This document shows, one piece after another, positions 51,852-60,953 of a stretch of 64,000 nucleotides of DNA (positions within the stretch are counted from its first letter, which is position 1; every line of letters begins with the position of its first letter). This DNA is from DAOSXA01 sp964526835 (GTDB lineage Bacteria > Zixibacteria > MSB-5A5 > GN15 > FEB-12). A program made the position numbers and the translations under genes. The notes below the pieces were generated by a model. The model ran no database searches. It saw only the letters and a list, made by a program, of their open reading frames with translations, and was not told where the DNA came from. The stretch is from NCBI GenBank assembly GCA_964526835.1, contig CAZGMK010000010.1:27565-91564 (forward strand), read 5' to 3'.

Positions 51852-54800
51852 TCACTTGACCTCTTCGACAATATGACCACGATTGAATATCGAATACAAG
51901 CATGGCATGAGGAACAGCACCACCAGGATTTCCATCAACAAACCACCGATTGCAGCGGCAGCCATCGGCTGAAGCATTTCACCGCCCTGTTCAAGGGCCA
52001 GGGCCAACGGCGTGAAACCGATCAGGGTGCAGACCGTAGTCATCACCAGCGGCCGCAGCCGTATTCGAGCCGCCCGGATGATCGCCCGGTCGGCGGCGAT
52101 CTTCTGGCTCGACTGGATTTCACGGGCGAACTGCAGCAACAGCACGCCGTCGTTGACCACGGCTGCGACAATAACCAACACGCCGATAATAACGGTTGCT
52201 CCCAGAGGCAATCCCGTTAGATACATGATGAAGACCAGCCCCACCATGCAGAAGGGCATACTACCCAGGATCAGTGCCGGAAGGCGAAAGCTGTCGAACT
52301 GAACCGCCAGTACGACAAAGGCGAAGAACAAGGCGAACAGCAGTACGCTCAGGACCGTCTGCTTCATATTACCCATCATCTCGGCCTGGCCGCCGTACTC
52401 GAATTCATAACCTACCGGTCGTTCAATCGATGATATGGCACCCTGTAACTCCGACAGTGCCTGGCCGACACTGACTCCCGCGGCGTCACCGCGCACGATT
52501 ACCTGCTTAATCTGGTCCTCGCGGACTATCTCCACCGGCCCCACCGCCTGTTGCACCTTAGCCACATCCTTGATCCGAAGATAGCCGCCCTGGGCGCAGT
52601 TGAGGGGAAGGTTTTCCACGTCCTGACGACTTGTGATTCTCGCTTCTGGTATGATGAGCCGGATATTATAGTATTCATCACCATCGCGATACCGGGTCGC
52701 AACCGTGCCGGTTATCAGCGATTTAAGGGCCTCAGAGATGTCGGCCACCGACACGCCCAGTTCGGCCGCCCTCTGGCGATCGATGTTCACCTGATATTCC
52801 GGTTTGGTCATGTCCATCGAGACATAGACATTGGTGAAGTGGGCCAGTTCGTTCATGGCCGAAGCGGTCTTGCGAGACAGGGCATCGAGCGTGGCCATAT
52901 CCTGTCCCTTGATTTTCACTTCAATATCGGCCTCGCCAAGTTTGCGAATCCCCTTTAGTTTCATTTGCATGACCATCGCCTTGCCACCCGGTACGGGAAC
53001 TTTGGACACAATGGGCCGCAGCTTCTTGATGTACTCCTGTGTGCTCAGCTCGCGGTCGCCTCGCGGGACAAGCTGGATATTCAACTCCCCCTCGTTGGCG
53101 ATTTCGTAGGTGTACAGTCCCCAGACTTTGCCGCCGGTCAGGGTGAACATGCTTTCGATATCTTCGTCGTTGCCGATGCGCTGTTCAATCTCCTTCAACA
53201 CGCGGTCCGTTTCGGCTACCGAAGTTCCGGTGGGCAACTTGACTTTCACCATGATGCGACCATCGTCCATCTGCGGCAGGAACTCACTGCCCAGACGGCC
53301 GGCGAGAAACACCGCCGTGACGAGGACGATCACGAACACGGACACAACGGCCCAACGCATCCGAATGACCTTCTCCAGGGTCCGGACATAGGTCTCCGTC
53401 AGCCGGTTGAAGAAAAGGTCGAAGCGGGAGAGTTTTCCATGCGAATCTGCCCGGCCGAAAACGATGGACATGAGCATGGGTGTGATGGAAATCGCCACGA
53501 CCAAGCTGATAACGACGATGCCGGCAACGACCAAAATCAACTCGCGGAACAGCAGGCTGATCAATCCCGGCACCAGCAGGAAGGAAACGAACAAGGCCAG
53601 GAATGACAGTGTCGCGGCCAGTACAGCCATGCCGACTTCGGTCGTGGCGTCTACCGTCAGGCGACCCATGTGTTTGATCCCCTTCCCATCATGTTCGCTT
53701 CTAACCAGGCTCTCCTGACGCCATCGAGTTATATTCTCAATCACGACGATCGAATTGCTGAGCAGAACGCCGATGGCGATCACCAGCCCCCCTAAAGAGA
53801 AGATATTCAGCGAAAATCCGGCCAGCTTCATAAGACCGAAGTTAAACACCAGAATCAGTGGTATGGCGATCACCATAACCAGAACCTGACGCCAGGAACC
53901 GACGAAGAGCCAGACGACGAGAATTACGAGAATAGCCGCTTCCAGCGCGGCGCTGCTAACGCCGTTGATAGCGGCCATCACATAGTCGGCCTGGTTCTCC
54001 ACCATGCCGAGTTCCACGCCGGCCGGCAAGACCGACTCGAGTTCTTTGATTCGGTGGGTGACGGCCTGCGCCACTTCGACAGTATTGGCATCGGCCTGTT
54101 TCAGGACGCTGAGTTTGACCGCCGGACTGCCGTCAAGGCGCGTAACAACTCGCACATCTTCACTGGCGTCTACTACTTCGGCGATGTCCTGCAGGGTAAC
54201 TTTGGCCGAACCGCGACGGGCTACAACGACCGACCGAATCTCGTCGAGGTTCCGATATTCGCCCATTGTGCGGGCGATGAACTCCTTGTTGCCAGCGGTG
54301 ACACGACCGCCGAATTGCTCGATGTTTTCTTCCTGGAGGCGTTTAGAAATGCCGACGATGGTCAAGCCGTGTTTTTCGAGAGCCTCCTCGTCGAGGTGTA
54401 TCCTGATCTCACGTTTCAGACCGCCGACAATTTCCGTCCCGGCCACGCCCGGTACCGCCAGCAATTGATCCTGCAACCACTCGTCCGTCCATGTTCTTAT
54501 CTTGACCAGGTCCCACAAATCGCTCGTCACCGTCAACTGCGCAATTGGCAGTTGAGACGGGTCGGCCTTGATTATGACCGGCGGGTCCATGTCCTTCGGC
54601 AACTCGCGGGCGACCCGCGCCATAGCCGCCAGGGCGTCCTGGTAGGCGACATCGACATCAACATCATATTCGAAATTGGCCAGAAGCGTGTACATGCCTT
54701 CAATGGAGGACGATTCAAGGTAATCCAGTCCGTCAACCGTGGCCATTTGCCGTTCCACCGGGTCGGCGATATTCTTGTCGATCTCTTCCGGTGTCGCCCC

Positions 54801-54956
54801 GCGCCACCAGATATGTACCTTGATCATCGGGTAGGTGATATCGGGCAAAAAGTCCACAGGCAATTGCAAGAGCGCGAAAAATCCAAGGACCACAAACGCA
54901 ACGGCTATGGTACCGGTGGCAAGACGACGTCTGACGGCATATTGTGTGATTTTCAT
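51852..54956 (-). CDS. RND transporter lacking the TM4 proton-relay aspartates
   Basis: A 1034-aa AcrB-type membrane protein with 12 helices and two large periplasmic loops (start MKITQYAVRRRLATGTIAVAF). In TM4, where AcrB has VDDAIVVVEN, this protein has LLSNSIVVIEN (Ser400, Asn401), so both proton-relay Asp are missing. In TM10 it has VVNDGVLLLQF, placing an Asp (936) close to the position of AcrB Lys940. This suggests a moved acidic site or an altered energy coupling. It overlaps its adaptor gene by 4 nt and sits in the TolC-adaptor-RND part of the metalloid island. The substrate is unknown. Confidence 0.93.
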   Translation of the reverse strand: MKITQYAVRRRLATGTIAVAFVVLGFFALLQLPVDFLPDITYPMIKVHIWWRGATPEEIDKNIADPVERQMATVDGLDYLESSSIEGMYTLLANFEYDVDVDVAYQDALAAMARVARELPKDMDPPVIIKADPSQLPIAQLTVTSDLWDLVKIRTWTDEWLQDQLLAVPGVAGTEIVGGLKREIRIHLDEEALEKHGLTIVGISKRLQEENIEQFGGRVTAGNKEFIARTMGEYRNLDEIRSVVVARRGSAKVTLQDIAEVVDASEDVRVVTRLDGSPAVKLSVLKQADANTVEVAQAVTHRIKELESVLPAGVELGMVENQADYVMAAINGVSSAALEAAILVILVVWLFVGSWRQVLVMVIAIPLILVFNFGLMKLAGFSLNIFSLGGLVIAIGVLLSNSIVVIENITRWRQESLVRSEHDGKGIKHMGRLTVDATTEVGMAVLAATLSFLALFVSFLLVPGLISLLFRELILVVAGIVVISLVVAISITPMLMSIVFGRADSHGKLSRFDLFFNRLTETYVRTLEKVIRMRWAVVSVFVIVLVTAVFLAGRLGSEFLPQMDDGRIMVKVKLPTGTSVAETDRVLKEIEQRIGNDEDIESMFTLTGGKVWGLYTYEIANEGELNIQLVPRGDRELSTQEYIKKLRPIVSKVPVPGGKAMVMQMKLKGIRKLGEADIEVKIKGQDMATLDALSRKTASAMNELAHFTNVYVSMDMTKPEYQVNIDRQRAAELGVSVADISEALKSLITGTVATRYRDGDEYYNIRLIIPEARITSRQDVENLPLNCAQGGYLRIKDVAKVQQAVGPVEIVREDQIKQVIVRGDAAGVSVGQALSELQGAISSIERPVGYEFEYGGQAEMMGNMKQTVLSVLLFALFFAFVVLAVQFDSFRLPALILGSMPFCMVGLVFIMYLTGLPLGATVIIGVLVIVAAVVNDGVLLLQFAREIQSSQKIAADRAIIRAARIRLRPLVMTTVCTLIGFTPLALALEQGGEMLQPMAAAAIGGLLMEILVVLFLMPCLYSIFNRGHIVEEVK

Positions 54957-56050
54957 TGTGATTCGCCTCCCGAGCCCTTCGACTTCGCGCCGGCTTGAGT
55001 GACGCGAACCTCTGCACCCGGTTTCAGCTTCTCATTGCCGGCTACCACCACCAATTCCCCAGCCGTTACACCCGTCAGTACCTGAACGCGGTTCTCTTGC
55101 TCAATTCCTAACTCGACGCTTCGTTGCGAGACAGTGTCCGTGTTGACCACGAAGGCCACCTTGTCTCCGGAAGGCAGCACAATAACCGACTGACTCGGCA
55201 CAACCACCGCGCTGTCAATAGTCTTAAGTGGTAGCTGCAGCCGCGCAAACATTCCGGGCAGAATTGTGGCTTCGGTGTCGATCTCGGCTTCAATCGTGCG
55301 TGTTCGCATCCGTTCTTCGAGGAAGGGATATATCCTGTTAATGCGCGCGTGAAAAACCGAATCCGGAAACGCATCAAGGTGAACCGTCAGCCGCAATCCG
55401 TTGTGCAGCCGGGCCGAATACCTCTCCGGCACCGCCGCCTCGACAATTAGATCCGCGGGATCATATACCTCGACCAAGGGCGCGCGCGGTACCACATAGT
55501 CACCGTCGCGGATGTTAACCTTTGACACGATGCCGTCCCATGGGGCGAGAACCGAATAATCCTGCACCGCCTCCATAGCTCTGACCAATTGCGCTCTGGC
55601 GCTTTCATAGGCTGCCCGGGCGCGATCAAGCTCCTCTCCGGGCAAGGCCTGACTTTCGACCAATCGCCTGGTTCTGTTGAGATTCTCTTCCTCTTTTTTG
55701 ACCGTCTCCTGGTAGGATGTAATCTGCGCCTCGATACCCTCGCGGCGTCCAATCGACAAGAGCACGTCACCCATCTTAACCCGGTCCCCTTCCCGGACCT
55801 GGAGATTCATGACCGGGCCTTCGGCGGGCGAAGCCAGCCGGGCGATTCGTTGCGGTACGACCGAGCCGGTGAGTTCAATGACCTCCGATATGGGCTCTAC
55901 CGCCGCTGCCTTTGCCCTTACCAGGACGGGCTTCTTCTTCGAGGGGCTATTGTCTGAAACGGTTCCGCCGGAGAAGATGGCGCGCCCCATAATCACCATG
56001 ACTATTACTATTGCCGCCGCGGCAATGATTGCGACTCTTCTGTTCTTCAT
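54953..56050 (-). CDS. RND efflux periplasmic adaptor (HlyD/MexA type)
   Basis: A 365-aa membrane-fusion protein with an N-terminal signal anchor (VAIIAAAAIVIVMVIMG). Lipoyl halves are ARLASPAEGPVMNLQVREGDRVKMGDVLL and YSVLAPWDGIVSKVNIRDGDYV around a short helical hairpin, then barrel and membrane-proximal domains (VVVPSQSVIVLPSGDKVAFV). No lipobox, unlike the other adaptor in this window. Overlaps both neighbours by 4 nt (TolC gene upstream, RND gene downstream). Confidence 0.93.
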   Translation of the reverse strand: MKNRRVAIIAAAAIVIVMVIMGRAIFSGGTVSDNSPSKKKPVLVRAKAAAVEPISEVIELTGSVVPQRIARLASPAEGPVMNLQVREGDRVKMGDVLLSIGRREGIEAQITSYQETVKKEEENLNRTRRLVESQALPGEELDRARAAYESARAQLVRAMEAVQDYSVLAPWDGIVSKVNIRDGDYVVPRAPLVEVYDPADLIVEAAVPERYSARLHNGLRLTVHLDAFPDSVFHARINRIYPFLEERMRTRTIEAEIDTEATILPGMFARLQLPLKTIDSAVVVPSQSVIVLPSGDKVAFVVNTDTVSQRSVELGIEQENRVQVLTGVTAGELVVVAGNEKLKPGAEVRVTQAGAKSKGSGGESQ

Positions 56051-57465
56051 TGATCCGATCCTGTCGCCAGCCTGAGCTGTGCCTGAGCGATATTCAGGTC
56101 AGCCAGAGTTCGATAATGATTGGTTTGTGCATCTAGAAGCGCTGACTGAGCATCCAGAACGTCAACGATAGCGCCTCGGCCGAGTTCGTATTTCTCGCGC
56201 TCTATGCGCAGGCTTTCGGTAGCCTGGTCGACCGCCGTGGCGGTGGCTTCCAGCCGGTTGGAGGCTGCCTGTCGATTCAAGAACGCCGTTTCGACTTCGA
56301 GTTGAATCTTCTGCTCAAGTTGCTGTAATCGTGCCTGTTCCGCAGCCATCCGCGCACGCTCCGTGCGGACCTTTGCTCGAATGCGGCCACCTTCGAAGAA
56401 GGGCAGGTCAAAGACTATCCCGATACGCCCGACGTCCTCCGAAGTGGAAGCGTCCGATAAACCGGCTGCATCATCTATCGACCATCTGTACCCATATGAA
56501 CCTTGCAATGAAAAGGTCGGCCAGTGGGCCGCTCGGGCCGCATCTACATATCTGGCCTGCGCCTCCAGAGTTGCTTTTCCCGCCTGGTAATCGCCGCGGT
56601 TGAATCGTGCGCTAACCAACACCGAGTCTGTATCCGGCTCGGGAGTCTGAACAAGACGGTCAAGTTCACCCCGGATAGCCAGCGATGCAGTATCACTCTC
56701 AAGGCCGAGTAGATTGGCCAGCAGGCGCCGCTGGATTTCCAGGGAGTTTGTCTCCTGAACGAGACGCTGGGTAACGTCGGCCAGACGAACTTCCGTGCGA
56801 AGGCGATCAACCTGGGCGGCTTTCTGGGATTCGACGAGCATGATGACTCGCTTGAGATGTTCCTGTAAGGTCTTTTGGGAGAATTCCACCGATTCCACAA
56901 CTCGCCGCTGGGCCAGAATGGAGTAGAAGGTGCTTGTAACGTTATATATGAGCTCTTCATTATTGCGGGCTAGTCGGTGCTTTGCGGCGTCTTCCAACAG
57001 GGTCGAGGCCCGTACGTTGTTTATGAGCCTGCCGCTGCTGAACAGAGGCATTTGCAGTACAATGTCTGCCGATGCTATGTCCTGGCTGAATATTGCGGGA
57101 GTCTGCGAGTTACTCACCGGGATCAGGCGCTGGGGGTCAAGGTAATGCATGTAGCCCCCCGTTCCGTAGAGCCGTGGCAGGAGTTCACCAACAGTCATAT
57201 CCTGTTGCGCCGCCGTCCGCTCAACCTCCCATGCCGCCGCCGCTATCCCCGGATTGTTCGCCAGAGCGATTTCAATAGCTGATGATAGAGTCAGCGAATC
57301 GTAATAGACTTCCGGCTGCGCCGCATGTGCAGATGACGAACCTTGCAGCCTCTTAGGCCTATCCATCTCACGGTATGGATCGGTGGGGTGAATTAGGGCA
57401 CATCCGCTAATGACAGAGCCCAAGGTAACTGCTATTAGAATTGCAAATATACGATTTACTGTCAT
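56047..57465 (-). CDS. TolC-family outer-membrane efflux lipoprotein
   Basis: A 472-aa outer-membrane factor. The lipobox VISGC (Cys22) indicates an OprM-like lipidated form. Two OEP repeats are visible: LTLSSAIEIALANNPGIAAAAWEVE... in the first half and FNRGDYQAGKATLEAQARYVDAARAAHWPTFSLQGSYGY in the second, with long coiled-coil helices. It forms the exit duct for the adaptor/RND pair encoded directly downstream. Its ATG (57463-57465) overlaps the permease stop (ATGA); a GTG two codons earlier is possible. Confidence 0.93.
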   Translation of the reverse strand: MTVNRIFAILIAVTLGSVISGCALIHPTDPYREMDRPKRLQGSSSAHAAQPEVYYDSLTLSSAIEIALANNPGIAAAAWEVERTAAQQDMTVGELLPRLYGTGGYMHYLDPQRLIPVSNSQTPAIFSQDIASADIVLQMPLFSSGRLINNVRASTLLEDAAKHRLARNNEELIYNVTSTFYSILAQRRVVESVEFSQKTLQEHLKRVIMLVESQKAAQVDRLRTEVRLADVTQRLVQETNSLEIQRRLLANLLGLESDTASLAIRGELDRLVQTPEPDTDSVLVSARFNRGDYQAGKATLEAQARYVDAARAAHWPTFSLQGSYGYRWSIDDAAGLSDASTSEDVGRIGIVFDLPFFEGGRIRAKVRTERARMAAEQARLQQLEQKIQLEVETAFLNRQAASNRLEATATAVDQATESLRIEREKYELGRGAIVDVLDAQSALLDAQTNHYRTLADLNIAQAQLRLATGSDQ

Positions 57466-58763
57466 CCCCACACCGCTCCATAAATCAGACCGCTGATTGT
57501 TGCCATTACTACTACCAACGTTACAAAGACGATTGTTTTCTTCGTTCCCATCACCGACCTGATGACAAGCATATTGGGCAGCGACAGGGCGGGTCCAGCC
57601 AGAAGCAAGGCCAGCGCCGGTCCTTTCCCCATCCCGTTGCCGATCAAACCCTGCAGAATCGGCACCTCGGTCAGGGTGGCGAAGTACATGAAAGCGCCCG
57701 CCACTGAGGCGAACAGGTTCGCCCCCAGCGAGTTACCGCCCACCGATCCGCTGATCCAGTCAGACGGAATGATCCCTTCCTGGCCGGGTCGTCCCAGCAG
57801 GAGGCCCGCAATGATCACACCGCCGAACAAGAGCGGCAGAATCTGCTTGGCGAATCCCCAGGTCTGGGCGAACCACTCGCCCGATTCATCCTTGCGTCGG
57901 CTGGTTATGATCGACAATCCGATCACCGCCGCCGAGAAAGGAAGCAGCGGCTCGTGCGCGAAGATCAGGGCTATGACAGCCGTGGCCGCAGCCGTAATGA
58001 TCACCGGAATCTTCGAGAGCCTGAACCAGAATATCAGCATGGCGCCGAGTCCGATGGCGGCCAGGCTCGTTATCAGCCACTTGTGTGAGTAGATGAGGTA
58101 CCAGAAGCTTGTGGTTTCGTCCGGCCTGCCCCAGTTGGCGAATACGAGGATTGCGACCATAGCGGCGAAATACAGCGCGTTTTTCCATAGCGGACGGTCG
58201 ACTTCCGGCTCCGGCACGGCCATCTGGGCGTTGACCTTTTCAGTTTCTTCTTTGCGGTAGATCAGGTGCATCAACAGCCCGATGATAATGCTGAACACGA
58301 TTGCCCCGACCGCCCGCGCCACGCCCAACTCGATTCCAAGAACTCGCGCTGTCAGTACAATGGCCAGAACATTAATGGCGGGACCTGAGTAGAGAAAAGC
58401 CGTGGCCGGACCCAGCCCGGCGCCCATCTTGTAAATGCCGGCGAAAAGAGGCAGTACTGTGCACGAGCAGACAGCAAGGATGGTCCCGGACACCGAAGCG
58501 ACACCATAAGAGAGGACCTTGTTAGCCTTCGCCCCGAGATACTTCATCACCGATGCCTGGCTGACAAATACGGCAATAGCCCCGGCGATGAAGAAAGCCG
58601 GGATCAGGCAGAGGATAACATGTTCCTGCGCATACCATTTGGTCAGCGCCAGGGCTTCGATGACTGCTCCCCGGAGGCGCGAACTTTCAATCGGGAGGTA
58701 GAAGAAAATCAGGAAGACAGCAACTATCCATGCCAGCGGCTTCCACTCTTTTTTCCAATCCAT
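57462..58763 (-). CDS. ArsP-type (DUF318) permease
   Basis: A 433-aa membrane permease of PF03773. About ten helices. The family motif with two Cys is AVCSCTVLPLFAGIYKMGAGLGPATAFLYSGPAINVLAI (Cys99, Cys101), echoed in the second half by ATLTEVPILQGLIGNGMGKGPALALLLAGPALSLPNML. Family members include ArsP, an exporter of trivalent organoarsenicals, and SO_0444-type Cu/Zn exporters. The ars context favours the former, but the substrate is not proven by sequence. It is preceded by an operator like that of the neighbouring arsR copy 3, and its stop is coupled to the tolC gene. Confidence 0.85.
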   Translation of the reverse strand: MDWKKEWKPLAWIVAVFLIFFYLPIESSRLRGAVIEALALTKWYAQEHVILCLIPAFFIAGAIAVFVSQASVMKYLGAKANKVLSYGVASVSGTILAVCSCTVLPLFAGIYKMGAGLGPATAFLYSGPAINVLAIVLTARVLGIELGVARAVGAIVFSIIIGLLMHLIYRKEETEKVNAQMAVPEPEVDRPLWKNALYFAAMVAILVFANWGRPDETTSFWYLIYSHKWLITSLAAIGLGAMLIFWFRLSKIPVIITAAATAVIALIFAHEPLLPFSAAVIGLSIITSRRKDESGEWFAQTWGFAKQILPLLFGGVIIAGLLLGRPGQEGIIPSDWISGSVGGNSLGANLFASVAGAFMYFATLTEVPILQGLIGNGMGKGPALALLLAGPALSLPNMLVIRSVMGTKKTIVFVTLVVVMATISGLIYGAVWG

Positions 58764-58803
58764 GCTGTTGTGTCCTCTATGTTGGACTCGTCTTCTCTAT
58801 TAT

Positions 58804-58819
58804 TTGGCGTTTTCGCCAA
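58804..58819. promoter_or_regulatory. Operator TTGGC-N6-GCCAA before the ArsP-type permease
   Basis: Perfect palindrome TTGGCGTTTTCGCCAA in the 73-bp gap between arsR copy 3 and the permease. The same TTGGC-N6-GCCAA element lies in the arsR copy 3 promoter (59193-59208), so both are probably bound by that regulator. Confidence 0.65.
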
Positions 58820-58836
58820 CTTTACCATCAAAAAAA

Positions 58837-59160
58837 CTACCGTTTACTGATAGCTGCTCCCCGCCGCGCATTCGCCACCAGAACATCCTCCACGCACCCA
58901 AAGAAGTTTAGAATACAGGGCACCCGCAGGCGATAAAAGACCTGCTGCCCACGCTTCTCATCCTCCAGAATTCCGGCCCTCTTCAACACCGACAGGTGCT
59001 TCGACACGGTAGACATATCAGCCCCGACCATATCTCGAAGCTCGCAGACACACCGTTCTCCCCTGGACAATTCGTCCACAATGAATAGCCTTGAAGGATG
59101 GGCCATGGCCTTTATTATTCTGGCCCGGGCCTCGTATTTCTCTTTGGTAACACTATCCAT
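58837..59160 (-). CDS. ArsR family regulator (copy 3, permease-linked type)
   Basis: A 107-aa winged-helix repressor. It has RCVCEL (Cys37, Cys39) at the alpha-3 metal site and MSTVSKHLSVLKRAGILEDEKRGQQVFYRL. A C-terminal VPCILNFFGCVEDVL adds two more Cys, as in ArsR proteins that accompany PF03773 permeases. It is clearly different from copies 1 and 2. ATG at 59158-59160; the open frame upstream to 59217 runs through the operator and is unlikely to be translated. Followed by the ArsP-type permease. Confidence 0.9.
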   Translation of the reverse strand: MDSVTKEKYEARARIIKAMAHPSRLFIVDELSRGERCVCELRDMVGADMSTVSKHLSVLKRAGILEDEKRGQQVFYRLRVPCILNFFGCVEDVLVANARRGAAISKR

Positions 59161-59192
59161 GGTCGCTCTTTTACAGTTATCGGACACAATGG

Positions 59193-59225
59193 TTGGCAAA
59201 ATAGCCAAATATCCCATTTGGTCAA
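59193..59225 (-). promoter_or_regulatory. Promoter and operator of arsR copy 3
   Basis: TTGACC (59220-59225), a 16-bp spacer and TATTTT (59198-59203) on the minus strand. The palindrome TTGGC-N6-GCCAA (59193-59208) lies exactly over the -10. Confidence 0.65.
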
Positions 59226-59289
59226 GGGTTTTTTTATCCGGCTGCTTTGATCGGCGGAAATGTGCCCGGGTGGAGTCCGGTTGTCGGGT

Positions 59290-60801
59290 CTAGTATCCCT
59301 GCTCGGGCGTATGACAATCGGTGCAGTTCATGAACCGCCAGGCCTCCTCGATCTCTTCAGGGTGCTGAAACTCCAGGCCAGTGATGTCGCTGTCGAGCTG
59401 CTCAGGATCCTCCGATGGCCCCTGTGCTACAATAACATGGCAGGTGCTGCAGCAGGCGCTGATTGCCTGCCCCCGCTGGTTCTCCTTGACCTCATCGTGG
59501 CAGCGGAAACAGCCGTTGTTGACAAAATGGCTCAGGTTGTTTTCGCGGACTCGATAGTCGGTATTCATGTAGGGAAAGAAGTTGCGATCATAGATATCCA
59601 GCAACGATTGCGCAGCATTCTCCACCAGGTCTGCTCTCTGACCCATGATCCCCGGATAGCTCTCGCGGTAGTACTGTTTGAGGCCGTTGGGGATGGCGTC
59701 GTGGGCGCTTTCACGGTCCTCAAATTCGGTGTTGAGCAGTTCGAGCCCGACTTCGCGGATATATGGCAGTTCTGGTGATATCTCGCGGTTGGCGATGGCC
59801 AGGTTGATCGAGGTGGCCGGTGGCTCGAAACGGTGGCTGGGTCGATTGTGACAGTCCATGCAGTCGAACCGTCGGATCTCAGTTTCGGGGTCGTCGAAAT
59901 CGGGCGGATCGGCACCCGGATCGGTATAGATCAGGGTGTCGCCGTTCTCATCGACCATGCGAATCCAGATAATCTCCTGGCGTTTCCGGTCGGCGGCTAC
60001 ATATTCGATGCGGTTCTTGCCGATCATGTGCCAGTGAATTCCCTCCGCGCGTCCTGTGCGCGGATTTCCGCCACCGATCTTCATGAGCATCTTGATAGTC
60101 CAGGGCGAGTTCTCTTCGTCGGTTCTGTAGTAGACTCGGGTGAGCATCTTCTCGCCGTAGAACTGAGCGGGCCAGTGGCATTCCTCGCACGTCTCCTGGG
60201 CCGGCCGGAGATTCTCGACCGGGGTCTCGATCGGCTTCGAGTAGGTATTCAGGGCAGTGGCCCAGAGTTGGCGGATACCATCAAGCTTCGATTTCACATA
60301 AAACGACGCTCCCGGGCCGATATGGCAGTCGACACACGGCACCTTGGCGTGCGGGGAATTGTGGTAGGTGACAAACTGCGGCTCCATGACCTCGTGGCAG
60401 GTCTCGCCGCAAAAGGCGACCGAGTCGGTAGCGTCGTATGCGCGTGAGCCGCTGTAGGCCACGACCAGGATCAACACCGCCGACAGGCCCAGGAAAAGCC
60501 AGAGGTTGCGGGCATAGGCGGGATCGGAGGGATCGATCGACAGGCTGAACCGGACCTTGCGGCCCTCCTTGCGGGCCTGACGCACCTGCAGTAATATCGA
60601 GATAGCCAGAAGCACCGCGCCGAGAGTGATGATGAAAGGGGCGCCGATGAAAGTAACCAGAGCGCGGTAGGGGTTATCGGTGGCGGCCGTCAGATCTATC
60701 AGCAACAGGACGACAAACAGGGTCCCGCCTGCCATCAGCAGCGCGCCGCCGACCGCCGCCAGAGGATGCCGGAATACGGTCTTGCGTGGATTGGCGAACA
60801 T
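59290..60801 (-). CDS. Membrane-anchored heptaheme cytochrome c (NapC/NirT-related)
   Basis: A 503-aa multiheme cytochrome. Three N-terminal transmembrane helices (to ~120) precede a periplasmic part. Heme sites are CGETCH (a CxxxCH variant) followed by CVDCH, CEECH, CMDCH, CFRCH, CSTCH and CTDCH, seven in all. The segment around the first two sites (TCHEVMEPQFVTYHNSPHAKVPCVDCHIGPGASFYVKSK) resembles the NapC/NirT quinol-oxidising family. It probably passes electrons from quinol to a periplasmic acceptor. ATG 60799-60801 with AGAGGAG upstream. It lies upstream of arsR copy 3 on the same strand, but that gene has its own promoter. Confidence 0.92.
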   Translation of the reverse strand: MFANPRKTVFRHPLAAVGGALLMAGGTLFVVLLLIDLTAATDNPYRALVTFIGAPFIITLGAVLLAISILLQVRQARKEGRKVRFSLSIDPSDPAYARNLWLFLGLSAVLILVVAYSGSRAYDATDSVAFCGETCHEVMEPQFVTYHNSPHAKVPCVDCHIGPGASFYVKSKLDGIRQLWATALNTYSKPIETPVENLRPAQETCEECHWPAQFYGEKMLTRVYYRTDEENSPWTIKMLMKIGGGNPRTGRAEGIHWHMIGKNRIEYVAADRKRQEIIWIRMVDENGDTLIYTDPGADPPDFDDPETEIRRFDCMDCHNRPSHRFEPPATSINLAIANREISPELPYIREVGLELLNTEFEDRESAHDAIPNGLKQYYRESYPGIMGQRADLVENAAQSLLDIYDRNFFPYMNTDYRVRENNLSHFVNNGCFRCHDEVKENQRGQAISACCSTCHVIVAQGPSEDPEQLDSDITGLEFQHPEEIEEAWRFMNCTDCHTPEQGY

Positions 60802-60953
60802 GGTATATGCGCTCCTCTTTCAATAGAACACTATTCCTGTGACGGCGTTCACATAAGCGTACGAGTAAAAGTGGACACATATTGTCCAAAAGTTAAGCCC
60901 GGCGCCGGATTGAAGGGCTGCGCCGTCACCACTCACGATCCGATTGGGAGCGA

